Below are positions 42,358 through 51,524 of a stretch of 64,000 nucleotides of DNA, one piece after another. The stretch spans positions 496,001 through 560,000 of the forward strand of contig CAVVAM010000015.1 in NCBI GenBank assembly GCA_963746265.1. Reading direction: 5' to 3'. Source of the stretch: Ilumatobacter sp963746265. GTDB taxonomy: Bacteria > Actinomycetota > Acidimicrobiia > Acidimicrobiales > Ilumatobacteraceae. Made by a program: the position numbers and the translations under genes. Each line of letters starts with the position of its first letter. Positions within the stretch are counted from its first letter, which is position 1. The notes under the pieces are model-generated. The model was not told the DNA's origin. It made no database searches and saw only the letters and a program-made list of their open reading frames with translations.

Positions 42358-43374
42358 ATGGGCGGCGGGCCGGAGAACGCCGAGTTCGGGCTCGGTGTCG
42401 CGCTGCGGGTCGTGGTGCGCACCGCGATGGTCCGGTCGAGTCCGAGCCGACGGTCACTCGAAGATCGCGACATCCCACCCATCGATGGGGCCCGAGGACC
42501 CACCGGCGTGGTCGCTGCCCGTACGACCTGCGAACCTGTGATCGTGGAATCCGCTCTGGACTGGAAGCGCTACTACGCCGCAGAGCGCTCCCGGCTCGGT
42601 CGGGGAGCGCTGCGGGCCCACCTCGCCGGCGCGGTTCCGATGCAACTGCGCGATGGCGGTGCGATCATCGTGCCGCACACCCGCATCGAGGTGACCGGGC
42701 ACCAGATCGCAGCTGCGGTCGCGACGGTGCTCGCGTCCGGGGTCGACCGTGTGCTGGCGCTGGGGGTGCTGCACGGCGCACGGCGCGCCGATCGCGATCG
42801 GGTCGCCATGGCACGCAGCGGTGACCGCGTCGCGCTCGCCGAGCTCAGAGGCGTCCATGACGAAAGCGGTCTCGCGGCCGAGGAGTTCTCGCTCGACGGC
42901 TTCGTGGAATTGCTCGAGCTCGCGGCGAACGACGCAGGGCGTCGGATCGACGTCGTCCGCCGTTACCCGTTCCTGGTCGGCGACGACCCGGCAACGGTTC
43001 CCGGCATCGAGGATCTCCAACACCTTCTGGCGGAGGGCGCGATGCTCGTTGCCACGACCGATCCGGTCCACCACGGCCATGCGTACGGCACCTGCCCGGG
43101 CGAATGCCTCGACCACACCAGCCGGTCCGCACGCCACTCCGCCCGGTCGGCGGTCGACGCGCAATTCGCGGCGCTCCGCGATCATCGCTTCGCCGACTTC
43201 GCACATCTCGCGGAGCGGCACCGGTCGGACTTCCGCGACACCGGACCCGTGACCGCCTACCTCGTCGGCGAAGGTTTCGATCCGATCGTGCACGACCTCG
43301 AGTTGGTCGACTACGCAAGCGCGCTCGGCGCTGACCGCCCGAGCTGGGTGGCGGGCGCACTGGTCACGGTCTGA
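42358..43374 (+). CDS. Memo/extradiol-dioxygenase-like protein
   Basis: The frame is open from ATG 42358 (338 codons); ATG 42427 or GTG 42539 may be the real start, since the first 60 residues look unlike a folded domain. The body recalls the MEMO1 family, which shares the LigB-type extradiol dioxygenase fold: AIIVPHTRIEVTGHQIAAAV in place of the usual PHAGYxYSG, VLALGVLHGARR in place of LGPSH, and MLVATTDPVHHGHAYG in place of SSDLSHY. Several histidines are therefore in expected places, but the family assignment is by motif similarity only. Function unknown. Confidence 0.5.
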   Translation: MGGGPENAEFGLGVALRVVVRTAMVRSSPSRRSLEDRDIPPIDGARGPTGVVAARTTCEPVIVESALDWKRYYAAERSRLGRGALRAHLAGAVPMQLRDGGAIIVPHTRIEVTGHQIAAAVATVLASGVDRVLALGVLHGARRADRDRVAMARSGDRVALAELRGVHDESGLAAEEFSLDGFVELLELAANDAGRRIDVVRRYPFLVGDDPATVPGIEDLQHLLAEGAMLVATTDPVHHGHAYGTCPGECLDHTSRSARHSARSAVDAQFAALRDHRFADFAHLAERHRSDFRDTGPVTAYLVGEGFDPIVHDLELVDYASALGADRPSWVAGALVTV

Positions 43375-43424
43375 GTCGGCGGGCGGCGGCTTCCCGATCA
43401 CCACATGATCGGCACACCGTGTGT

Positions 43425-44738
43425 TCAGTCGGATCCGGTCGGCGGATCGGCGTCGGGACGAACCCGGATCCGGGTCAGCTGACGTCCACTGACCTCCTCG
43501 ACGATGAGCTGATGGCCCTGGACCGAAACCGTCGTGCCCACCGACGGCACCGTCCCGGTCTCGGCGAACACGACCCCGGCGAGCGTGGTGACGTCGTCTC
43601 GCTCGATCTCGATACCGTGGTCGTCGGCCAACTCCGTGAGCGTGACCTCGCCGTCGAGGCTGATCGACCCGTCGTCGTGTTCGACGGTCGCTCCGTCCGG
43701 CTGCACCTCGCCTTCCATGACGTCGTAGATCACGTCGTCCATCGTGAGCAGTCCGAGCGCTCCGCCGAACTCGTCGACCACCAGCGCAGCGTGGGCTCGG
43801 CGCGCCTGGAACCGTTCCAACACGGCATCGGCGTTCAGGGTGTGGGCGATGTTCGGGAGCGGGCGGACGAGATCGCTCAGAACGAGCGATCCGCCGCGCT
43901 GTCGGGCACGGATGAAGTCCTTGATGTGGAGCACCCCGCGCACGTCGTCGAGCGAGCCCGCGACCACCGGATAGCGGCTCCTCGGCGACGCGACGATCCG
44001 TTCGGCGATCTCGTCCGACTCGGCGTCGATGTCGATCGTCTCGACGCGACGCCGCGGCGTCATCAACTCTTCGGCCGTTCGCTGGTCGAGCTCGAACACG
44101 TTCCGGATCAAGTCGCGCTGCATGGCGCCCAACTGTCCGCTGTCGGCAGCCTCGTCGGTGACGATCGCCAGTTCGGCACTCGTGTAGAGCGAGAGGCGCT
44201 GGTCCGGCTCGGGGATCCGCAGGAGTCGCATCAACCCGAACGCGGTCGCGTTGAGGACCACCACCATCGGACGGAACAGCACGGAGAACAACCGCATGAA
44301 CGGGTTCACCTTGACGCTGATCGACTCCGGGGCTTGGAGCGCGAGTGCCTTCGGGATCATCTCGCCGAGCACGACGTGCAGATAGGTGATGCCGCTGAGC
44401 GCCACGATGAACCCGACGGTGTGCGCGGCCGCGTTCGACAGCCCCCAATTCTCGAACGGGTCGTACAGCCAGCCGGCGACCGCCGGTTCGCCGTACATGC
44501 CGAGGCCGATGCTGGCCAGGGTGATGCCGAGTTGGGCGACGGCGATGTAGCCATCCTTCCCGGTCGGCCGCTCGAAGACGTCGAGTAGCCACTTCGCCGC
44601 TCGGCTGCCGCCAGCGGCGAGCGATTCGAGCCGACTGGGGCGGGAGCCGACGAGGGCGAACTCGGCCGCGACGAAGACGCCGTTGATCACCACCAGCACC
44701 GCAACGACGAGGATCGGAACGACGACGTCGGTCATCAT
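43425..44738 (-). CDS. CorC/HlyC-type membrane protein with CBS domains
   Basis: A 437-residue protein with an N-terminal CNNM (DUF21) membrane domain (VVINGVFVAAEFALVGSRPSRL, LGITLASIGLGMYGEPAVAGWL, VLGEMIPKALALQ), a CBS pair (LMTPRRRVETIDID; HAALVVDEFGGALGLLTMDDVI) and a C-terminal CorC/HlyC transporter-associated domain. The family has been linked to Mg or Co efflux. ATG 44738 overlaps the stop of the upstream paralogue (ATGATGA). Confidence 0.9.
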   Translation of the reverse strand: MMTDVVVPILVVAVLVVINGVFVAAEFALVGSRPSRLESLAAGGSRAAKWLLDVFERPTGKDGYIAVAQLGITLASIGLGMYGEPAVAGWLYDPFENWGLSNAAAHTVGFIVALSGITYLHVVLGEMIPKALALQAPESISVKVNPFMRLFSVLFRPMVVVLNATAFGLMRLLRIPEPDQRLSLYTSAELAIVTDEAADSGQLGAMQRDLIRNVFELDQRTAEELMTPRRRVETIDIDAESDEIAERIVASPRSRYPVVAGSLDDVRGVLHIKDFIRARQRGGSLVLSDLVRPLPNIAHTLNADAVLERFQARRAHAALVVDEFGGALGLLTMDDVIYDVMEGEVQPDGATVEHDDGSISLDGEVTLTELADDHGIEIERDDVTTLAGVVFAETGTVPSVGTTVSVQGHQLIVEEVSGRQLTRIRVRPDADPPTGSD

Positions 44739-46030
44739 CGCTCGCCCCCGTCCAGCTCGAAGCTCACGCGCGTCACGGCCCGACCGTCCATCTCGTCCAC
44801 CCGAACCGGTGGGAGCTCCGGAGTCGGACGGACGACGTCGCCGATCGTCGGGGTGCGATCGAGTTGGTGCCACACCCACCCGCCGACCGTGTCGACGTGC
44901 GGGATGGCGAGATCGAGCCCGAACCTGTCCTCGAGCGTCGAGAGCAGGACGTCGCCCCGGACCGATACGTGATCGCCCTCCACGATGATCGGGTCGTCCT
45001 CGTCGGTGTCGAACTCGTCGCGTACCTCACCGAAGACTTCCTCGATCGCATCCTCCATCGTGACGAGGCCGGCCACGTCGCCGTACTCGTTGACGACGAG
45101 CGCACAGTGTTGCGATTCGTCGCGCAGTGTCCGCCACAGATTCGGCACGGTGACGACCTCGGCGACCTCGACCACCTGCCGGGTGATCTCGCTCACCGGC
45201 ACGGTCGGGTCGCGTTGTGCCCGGACGAAGAGCTCGCGGAGCTCGACGACGCCGATGATCACGCCATCGTCACGCCGCACCGGGAATCGGGTGTGTGGGC
45301 CCTCGGCCAGGAGCGTCAAGGCGTCGCCCACCGTGATCGAACCGTCGACCGTCACGAGCCTCGGTCGCGGGGTCATCACTTCGCGTGCCACTCGTGCGTC
45401 GACGTTGAGGATGCCGGCGAGCATGTCGCGTTCGGAGGCGTCGATGAGGCCACCGGCCGCGCTCGCCCGGTACAGGCCGGCGAGCTCCTCGGGAGAGTGG
45501 ACGTGGGCGTGGCTGTGATCGGTGTCGAGCTTCCACCACGTCATCAGCCGGAACGCCGACCCGTTGAAGATCGCGACGAGCGGCCGGAACAGCCATTGGC
45601 TGATCCGCATCGGTGGGAGGGTCGCGATGGCGAGTCGTTCGGGGTACCGCAGCGCGGCGGTCTTGGGGAGCAACTCGCCCAGCACCACTTGGAGGGCGGT
45701 GATCATCACGAGGACGATGATCACCGCGGCCGTGCGGCCGCCGACGCTGCCGAGGTGGGGTTCGAGCAGCGGCGTGAGCTGGGCCTGCCCGTACGCGCCG
45801 GCGACGAGGCTGCTGAGCGTGATGCCGATCTGGCAGGCGGCGACGTACGAATCGAGCCGTCTCGGGTCACGCATGATGGCCAGGAGGTGTCCGGCCGACG
45901 TACTGCCGGCCTCGGCCGACTGCTGGACTCGGGAGCGCCTCGAACCGACCGTGGCGAACTCGGCCGCGACGAACAGCGCATTGAACAGCACCATCACGGC
46001 GATCACGATCAGCGGCACGACGGTGCTCAC
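44735..46030 (-). CDS. CorC/HlyC-type membrane protein with CBS domains, second copy
   Basis: A 431-residue paralogue of the gene that follows it, with the same domain order: CNNM membrane domain (MVLFNALFVAAEFATVGSRRSRV, VLGELLPKTAALRYPERLAI), CBS pair (VMTPRPRLVTVDG; HCALVVNEYGDVAGLVTMEDAIEEV) and transporter-associated domain (VRGDVLLSTLEDRFGLDL). Tandem pairs of this kind are common in actinobacteria and may form a heteromer. Confidence 0.9.
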   Translation of the reverse strand: MSTVVPLIVIAVMVLFNALFVAAEFATVGSRRSRVQQSAEAGSTSAGHLLAIMRDPRRLDSYVAACQIGITLSSLVAGAYGQAQLTPLLEPHLGSVGGRTAAVIIVLVMITALQVVLGELLPKTAALRYPERLAIATLPPMRISQWLFRPLVAIFNGSAFRLMTWWKLDTDHSHAHVHSPEELAGLYRASAAGGLIDASERDMLAGILNVDARVAREVMTPRPRLVTVDGSITVGDALTLLAEGPHTRFPVRRDDGVIIGVVELRELFVRAQRDPTVPVSEITRQVVEVAEVVTVPNLWRTLRDESQHCALVVNEYGDVAGLVTMEDAIEEVFGEVRDEFDTDEDDPIIVEGDHVSVRGDVLLSTLEDRFGLDLAIPHVDTVGGWVWHQLDRTPTIGDVVRPTPELPPVRVDEMDGRAVTRVSFELDGGER

Positions 46031-46492
46031 TCGCTGCCCGCCTTCACACGCACCGCGACCGCGAACACCTCACGTCTCGGACGGGGCACCACTGCGATCG
46101 TCTTCCACCTCCCGAACCGTATCCCCGTGGAACACGTGTCGGCCGGTTCGCCGGCCGATGTCGCATCGCGCCGAGCCCGCTCGAGCGTGCAATTCCTGCC
46201 GTCGCTCGCCCGCGAGCCCTGGGTCGTGCTGGCGAGCGATCACGTTGTCGATCGGGCGCACGGTCGTCGGCCGACACCGACCTGCGGGTCGGCGACCGGT
46301 TTCGGGCGGCAAGTCGTGCGACGGGCGGACCGCCGGAACCGCGCACCGCGCGACGATCGGCTCGCAGGTTCAACGCCAGCTGAGTTCCCGCTGTATCGCT
46401 GCGTAGAACTCGGCGTCGACGCACCTCGATCGGCTCGAGTTCTGCGACACTCGCACCGTGACACGATGGGCAACCGACGCCGTGGCCGTCCG
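46031..46492 (+). other. Divergent intergenic region, no gene seen
   Basis: About 460 bases between the divergent CorC-type gene and the response regulator. It must contain their promoters. Open frames running through it are Arg-rich shadows. I see no tRNA, repeat or clear operator. Confidence 0.45.
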
Positions 46493-47191
46493 ATGACGGA
46501 TTCGACCCGGATCCTGGTGGTGGACGACGAACCGTCCCTGGTCGACGCAGTGTCGACCGCGTTGCGCTACGAGGGTTTCGAGGTGATCGAGGCCACCACC
46601 GGGTCCGCTGCGATCACCGCGGTGCAACAGAACAGCCCGGACCTCATCGTGCTCGACGTCATGCTGCCCGACCTCGACGGGTTCGCGATCGCGAGCCGGC
46701 TCCGCCGCGACGGAGACCGCACCCCCGTGTTGTTCCTCACGGCCCGCGACACGCTCGACGACAAGCGCGCCGGATTCGCGGCCGGCGCCGATGACTACCT
46801 GACGAAGCCGTTCTCGTTGGCCGAGCTGATCATGCGGGTTCGTGCGATCCTGCGGCGCTCCGTCCCAACGACCGGGGACGAGAACGTGCTGAGGTTCGCG
46901 GACCTCGAACTCGATGTCGACGCACATCAGCTCCGCCGCGGCGGCGTGCCGATCGAGCTGACTGCCACCGAGTTCAGCGTCCTCAAGTACTTCATGATGA
47001 ATCCGGGCCGAGTGCTGTCGAAGGCCCAGATCCTCGACCACGTCTGGCACTACGACTTCGACGGCGACTCCAACATCTGCGAGACCTACGTCAGCTACCT
47101 GCGCAAGAAGCTCAACCAGCACGGCCCGCCGGTCATTCACACGGTGCGCCTCGTCGGGTACGTGTTGCGAGAACCGACCGGTCAGGACTGA
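46493..47191 (+). CDS. OmpR-family response regulator
   Basis: A 232-residue regulator. The receiver domain has the acidic pair in VVDDEPSLV, the phospho-acceptor Asp55 in VLDVMLPD, FLTARD and the lysine in YLTKPFS. A C-terminal winged helix has LTATEFSVLKYFMMNPGRVLSKAQIL and YVSYLRKKLN. ATG 46493 (MTDSTRILVVDDE) is chosen; ATG 46466 nine codons upstream is possible. Its histidine kinase follows after five bases. It may control the electron-transfer genes downstream, but that is inference. Confidence 0.92.
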   Translation: MTDSTRILVVDDEPSLVDAVSTALRYEGFEVIEATTGSAAITAVQQNSPDLIVLDVMLPDLDGFAIASRLRRDGDRTPVLFLTARDTLDDKRAGFAAGADDYLTKPFSLAELIMRVRAILRRSVPTTGDENVLRFADLELDVDAHQLRRGGVPIELTATEFSVLKYFMMNPGRVLSKAQILDHVWHYDFDGDSNICETYVSYLRKKLNQHGPPVIHTVRLVGYVLREPTGQD

Positions 47192-47196
47192 GCAGG

Positions 47197-48612
47197 ATGT
47201 CGCTGCGACTCAGACTGCTCATCGGCACCGGCCTGGCCATGCTGACCGGCCTCGTCGTGGCAGGCGCGATCACCTACGTGCTGGTGACCGGCGCACAGCT
47301 CGACCAGGTCGACAGCACGCTCGAACGTGCCCATACCCCCACCGAACAGCTGGCCGAGGGTGATCCCGGCAACTGGTCGGTCATCCCCGAGATCGCCCCC
47401 GGTCTCTACGTCGCCATCGTCGACTCGTCGGGACGAGCCGCATTCACCGCTCCCGCCCGCGAACCCGGCGACGACGCCGTCACCATCGACCTGAGAGATG
47501 TGAGCCTGGGAGACCGCCACCAGACGGTGCGGGCCTCGGACGGTGACGAGATGCGACTCCGGGTCGATCCGATCGGAACCGACTCGACGCTCATCGTCGG
47601 TCAGTCGCTGCACGAGGTCAGCGAGACCCGGTCACGACTCCTCGTCGTCCTCGTGGGCGCGAGTGCCGCCGCCATCCTCGCAGCACTCGCACTCGCCTCG
47701 TGGCTCGTGGACATCGGCCTGCGCCCCCTGCGAATGGTGGAAGCACGCGCCGCGACGATCAGTGACGACGACCTCAGCGATGCGCGCGTGCCCGGCGCCG
47801 AACAGCACACGGAGGTCGGACGCCTCGCGGCCGTCCTCAACGCCATGCTCGACCGCCTCGACCGTGCCCGTGCCGAGCGCGAGGCGACGATGGCCAAGCT
47901 CACGGCTTCCGAAGCGAGGATGCGCCAATTCGTCGCCGACGCTTCCCACGAACTCCGAACGCCGATGGCGGCGACGACCGCCTACGCCGAGTTGTTCGAC
48001 TCGGGAGCACGCGATCGGCCCGCCGACCTCGAACGAGCCATGAGCGGCATCAGGTCCGAAACCGCACGTATGGCCGAGCTGGTCGACGATCTCCTCCTGC
48101 TCGCCCGACTCGACGAACAGCGCCCCCAGGCCACCGAGACGGTCGACATGACCGAGATCGTCCTCGCCGCCGTCGACGCTGCGAGAGCTCTCGAGCCCGA
48201 CCGGAGGTTCGACACCAGCGTCTGCGGAGTGGTCAACGTCGCCGGTGACGCGACCCGACTCCGCCAGGTGGTCGACAACCTGCTCGCCAACGTCCGAACC
48301 CACACGCCGACGAATGCGGAGTGCGAGATCAGCCTGTCCGTCGACGACGACCAGGTCGTGCTCAGGGTCGCCGACGCCGGACCGGGCGTCGAAGACGCCC
48401 AGCTCGACCGACTCACCGACCGCTTCTACCGGGCCGACGAAGCTCGCACGCGGGCGAGCGGTGGGAGCGGTCTGGGCTTGTCGATCACGAGTGCGATCGT
48501 GGAAGCCCACGGCGGCACCGTCGTGATGACGCGGCACGAGCCCAGCGGGCTCGTCGTGACCGTCCGGCTCCCTGGCGGCCGAGCGCTCGTTCACGACGAC
48601 GAGGATGCCTGA
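47197..48612 (+). CDS. Sensor histidine kinase
   Basis: A 471-residue membrane kinase. The first helix is about residues 8-29 and is followed by an extracytoplasmic sensor of some 115 residues, a second helix VVLVGASAAAILAALALASWLV, a HAMP region, the HisKA domain with His251 in ADASHELRTPMAATTAY, and the HATPase domain with N-box QVVDNLLANVRTHTP, DAGPGVED and GGSGLGLSI. It pairs with the response regulator directly upstream. Confidence 0.92.
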   Translation: MSLRLRLLIGTGLAMLTGLVVAGAITYVLVTGAQLDQVDSTLERAHTPTEQLAEGDPGNWSVIPEIAPGLYVAIVDSSGRAAFTAPAREPGDDAVTIDLRDVSLGDRHQTVRASDGDEMRLRVDPIGTDSTLIVGQSLHEVSETRSRLLVVLVGASAAAILAALALASWLVDIGLRPLRMVEARAATISDDDLSDARVPGAEQHTEVGRLAAVLNAMLDRLDRARAEREATMAKLTASEARMRQFVADASHELRTPMAATTAYAELFDSGARDRPADLERAMSGIRSETARMAELVDDLLLLARLDEQRPQATETVDMTEIVLAAVDAARALEPDRRFDTSVCGVVNVAGDATRLRQVVDNLLANVRTHTPTNAECEISLSVDDDQVVLRVADAGPGVEDAQLDRLTDRFYRADEARTRASGGSGLGLSITSAIVEAHGGTVVMTRHEPSGLVVTVRLPGGRALVHDDEDA

Positions 48613-48787
48613 CCGGCGCCATGCCGAGCGACCAGAACGTGCGCTGTCGACCCCGGTCGCACCTCCGGCGCGACCGGACCGCGTCGCGCGCCGGAGCCGC
48701 CCGTCGGCCGACCGGTTCTGGTCAACTGGGGCAGCCGCAACTGAACGTTCGGGGCGACGTTCGACCATCGACCGACGGAGAAACGTA

Positions 48788-49213
48788 ATGCGACTGAAGG
48801 ACTGGGAACTGCGACACGGGAGAAGTCTCTGGCACCGCCATCCTGGCGTTCGATCCGACGATGAGCTCACGTTCGGGGAGCGCTCGGCCGACCGGCTCCG
48901 CAACGGCATGGGCTCGTGGGCGTTCGTCCTCGGAGCGCTGGTCTTCCTGGCGGGTTGGATGATCGGCAACCGCGGCGTCGGGTTCGACCCGTACCCGTTC
49001 ATCTTGCTGAATCTTCTCCTGTCCTGTGTGGCAGCGCTCCAGGGGGCGATCCTGCTCATCGCCGCCCGCCGATCCGACCAGGTCTCGGCCGAGCTCGCCA
49101 CCCACGACTACGAGACCAACACCAGAGCCGCCGAGATGATCACGGCCATACAGACGATGACCGCCGAGATCCATCACCACGTCACCGGCCCGGCGAGCAC
49201 GGAGGGTTCGTAG
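48788..49213 (+). CDS. DUF1003 membrane protein
   Basis: A 141-residue protein starting at ATG 48788 after CGGAGAAACGTA. It has the DUF1003 pattern: FGERSADRLRNGMGSWAFVLGALVFLAGWM, FDPYPFILLNLLLSCVAALQGAILLIAARR and a C-terminal helix. Two transmembrane segments, cytoplasmic tails. Function is unknown in the family. Confidence 0.87.
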   Translation: MRLKDWELRHGRSLWHRHPGVRSDDELTFGERSADRLRNGMGSWAFVLGALVFLAGWMIGNRGVGFDPYPFILLNLLLSCVAALQGAILLIAARRSDQVSAELATHDYETNTRAAEMITAIQTMTAEIHHHVTGPASTEGS

Positions 49214-49267
49214 GATGGCGGGCAACTCGGACTGCACCGGGTCGCTTCGTGACGCGATCGGTGCCCG

Positions 49268-49813
49268 ATGAACGACACGATGTGGTACCTCAGTCGGGCG
49301 ACCGGCATCGTCGCTTCCGCACTGGCGGTCGCGGCACTCGCCTGGGGCTTTCTCTTCTCGGCCCGGGAGACCGGTCGACGACGGCGCCCGAACTGGTGGC
49401 TCGACCTGCACAACTGGCTCGGTGGCGCTGCGCTGATCTTCACCCTCGCCCACGTCGCGACCTCGTACCTCGATCGGGATGCCGGCCTCGCCCTCGCCGA
49501 TCTCTTCGTACCCGGCATCGCATCGTCGGAACGTCTCGCGTTGGCGTGGGGCGTCGTCGCGACCTACCTGTTCGCGACCACGGTGTTGACGTCGTGGCCG
49601 CGCCGGCTGTTCTCGCGTCGGACGTGGCGGATCGTCCACCTCAGCTCGGTCATCGGGGTCGCGCTCGCCCTGGTGCACGCGGTACAGATGGGCACCGACG
49701 CCTCGGGCCGGCCCTTCCGAGTCGGCGTTCTGCTGCTGGTCGCGATCGGTACGTACACGTTGGGGGTCCGGCTCTTCGGCGTCATCGTCCAGCGACGAAA
49801 CTCCGTGCTCTGA
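49268..49813 (+). CDS. Ferric-reductase-like transmembrane haem protein
   Basis: A 181-residue membrane protein with five or six helices and histidines placed as in the ferric reductase/YedZ family: LDLHNWLGGAALIFTLAHVATSYLD and WRIVHLSSVIGVALALVHAVQMG, giving two pairs that could hold b-type haem. It has no NAD- or FAD-binding domain. With the FMN-binding protein and flavin transferase just downstream it probably passes electrons through the membrane to an external flavoprotein. The start MNDTMWYLSRATGIVAS is typical. Confidence 0.82.
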   Translation: MNDTMWYLSRATGIVASALAVAALAWGFLFSARETGRRRRPNWWLDLHNWLGGAALIFTLAHVATSYLDRDAGLALADLFVPGIASSERLALAWGVVATYLFATTVLTSWPRRLFSRRTWRIVHLSSVIGVALALVHAVQMGTDASGRPFRVGVLLLVAIGTYTLGVRLFGVIVQRRNSVL

Positions 49814-49880
49814 GCAGATTCACAGGAGACTCACAGGAACGACTCAGTCCGTGCTGAACTCCGTGTGGCTGAATCGAGTC

Positions 49881-50621
49881 ATGGAAGAACTCCCCCGACC
49901 CGAGGCGCCGAGTGCGATGGACGAAGTTCGGGCCGAGCGCCTCGCCGCTCTGGCGGCGAGGCGTATGACGACCAGCCGTGCCGCCGGTGAATCGAACGAG
50001 AGCGCCTCGCCGGTGCCCGGTCCGACCCAGCGATCCTCGAGCAGCGGCAGGATCCCGAAACGTCGCCATCCGGCGAAAGGTGCCCGCGCCGCGGCGCTCG
50101 GGCTGAGCCTGGCCTCGACCGGCGGCCTCGCTGCCCTCTTCGCGGTCACCAGCGCGCACGGCGGCACCGAACTCCAGGCAGCCACCGTGGTGTCGAACAC
50201 GCCGGTGGCGGGGTCGACGGGTGCCGCACAGCCGCAGGGGATCAACCTCGAGGTGCCCCCGGTCGGAGCCCCGGCGGCGCCCTCCGGAACACCGGCGATC
50301 GCCACCGACGTCGTGGTCGACGGCGGTGTGTACCACAACAAGTGGGGCGACGTGCAGGTGCGGGCAACCTTCGCATCCGACGGATCGCTGACCGACGTCA
50401 CGACACTGCAGACGCCGTACCGGGACGGCAAGAGTGTCCGGATCAACGATCGTGCCGTGCCCCGCCTCGACGTCGAAGCGCTCACGGCCCAGAGCGCGAA
50501 TGTCGACACCGTGTCGGGCGCCACCTACACCAGCAACGATTACCGCCGCTCGCTGCAGTCTGCGATCGACGCCGCCGCCCGGGCCGGCGTCGCGGTCGCA
50601 GGTGCCGGCGCAGGCGCCTGA
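49881..50621 (+). CDS. Membrane-anchored FMN-binding domain protein
   Basis: A protein of about 246 residues (GTG 49851 would add ten). A polar N-terminal region is followed by one helix (ARAAALGLSLASTGGLAALFAV), a Pro/Ala-rich linker and an FMN-binding domain (DVVVDGGVYHNKWGDVQVRA, INDRAVPRLDVEALTAQSA, VDTVSGATYTS). In the SGATYT motif Thr215 is the residue to which ApbE attaches FMN through phosphodiester linkage in NqrC/RnfG-type proteins. The apbE gene follows after 14 bases, which supports covalent flavinylation. Confidence 0.88.
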   Translation: MEELPRPEAPSAMDEVRAERLAALAARRMTTSRAAGESNESASPVPGPTQRSSSSGRIPKRRHPAKGARAAALGLSLASTGGLAALFAVTSAHGGTELQAATVVSNTPVAGSTGAAQPQGINLEVPPVGAPAAPSGTPAIATDVVVDGGVYHNKWGDVQVRATFASDGSLTDVTTLQTPYRDGKSVRINDRAVPRLDVEALTAQSANVDTVSGATYTSNDYRRSLQSAIDAAARAGVAVAGAGAGA

Positions 50622-50635
50622 ACCGGAGACATGCG

Positions 50636-51451
50636 ATGGCGAACACTGTCGATACCACCGACGGCCTCGAACACGTCGGCTACCACCATGTCGAACACGT
50701 CATGGGCACCGCCGTCTCGTTCGACGTCCGCGACGGCGCGACCGACGGACACGGTCTCTCCGAGGCGGTCGCATGGCTCCACCACGTCGACCGGACCTAC
50801 AGCCCCTACATCGTCGACAGCCCGATCTCCCGACTCGGCCGCGCCGAGATCACGCTCGACGACGTCGACGACGAGATCGCCAACGTGCTCCTGATGTGCG
50901 AGGAGCTGACCGACGACACCGATGGCGCGTTCGACGCGTTCGCCGTCCCCGCCCCCAACGGCACCACCCTCGATCCCTCCGGCCTCGTCAAGGGATGGTC
51001 GATCGAACGCGCCGCCGAGATCCTCGACGCTCACGGCCACACCGACTTCACGATCAACGCCGGCGGTGACATCGCCGTCCGCGGCTGCGCTGCCCCTGGC
51101 ACCCCGTGGACGGTCGGCATCCGCCACCCGGACGACCGCGACCTCCTCGCCATGGTCCTCGACGTCACCGGACCGGCTGCGGTCGCGACATCGGCCACCT
51201 ACGAACGCGGCGCCCACATCATCGACCCGCGGAACGGACAACCGACGACCGAACTCGCGAGCGTGACGATCGTCGGCCCGACCCTCACCTGGGTCGATGC
51301 GTACGCCACCGCCGTGTTCGTCATGGGCCTCGACGGCCTCGACTGGCTGGCACGGCACCCCGGCTACGAGGCGCTCGCGATCACCCACGACGCCCAGGTC
51401 ATCACGACCCGCGGTTTGATCGACTGGCGCCACCCAGCCGACCCATCCTGA
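50636..51451 (+). CDS. apbE: FAD:protein FMN transferase
   Basis: A 271-residue ApbE-family enzyme that moves FMN from FAD to a threonine of partner proteins. Motifs are HVMGTAVSFDVR, VDRTYSPYIVDSPISRL, TLDPSGLVKGWSIERAAEIL, FTINAGGDIAVRG, SATYERGAHIIDPRNGQP and TWVDAYATAVFVMG. ATG 50636 follows GGAGACATGCG. There is no signal peptide, so it may act before export or be carried by a different route. The target is very likely the FMN-binding protein upstream. Confidence 0.92.
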   Translation: MANTVDTTDGLEHVGYHHVEHVMGTAVSFDVRDGATDGHGLSEAVAWLHHVDRTYSPYIVDSPISRLGRAEITLDDVDDEIANVLLMCEELTDDTDGAFDAFAVPAPNGTTLDPSGLVKGWSIERAAEILDAHGHTDFTINAGGDIAVRGCAAPGTPWTVGIRHPDDRDLLAMVLDVTGPAAVATSATYERGAHIIDPRNGQPTTELASVTIVGPTLTWVDAYATAVFVMGLDGLDWLARHPGYEALAITHDAQVITTRGLIDWRHPADPS

Positions 51452-51524
51452 CGTCGTCGCTGGCCTGGCTCCGCTGCCGACGCACGCGCGTCGTGTGGCA
51501 ACACCAACTCGGTACTGCCGGGGG

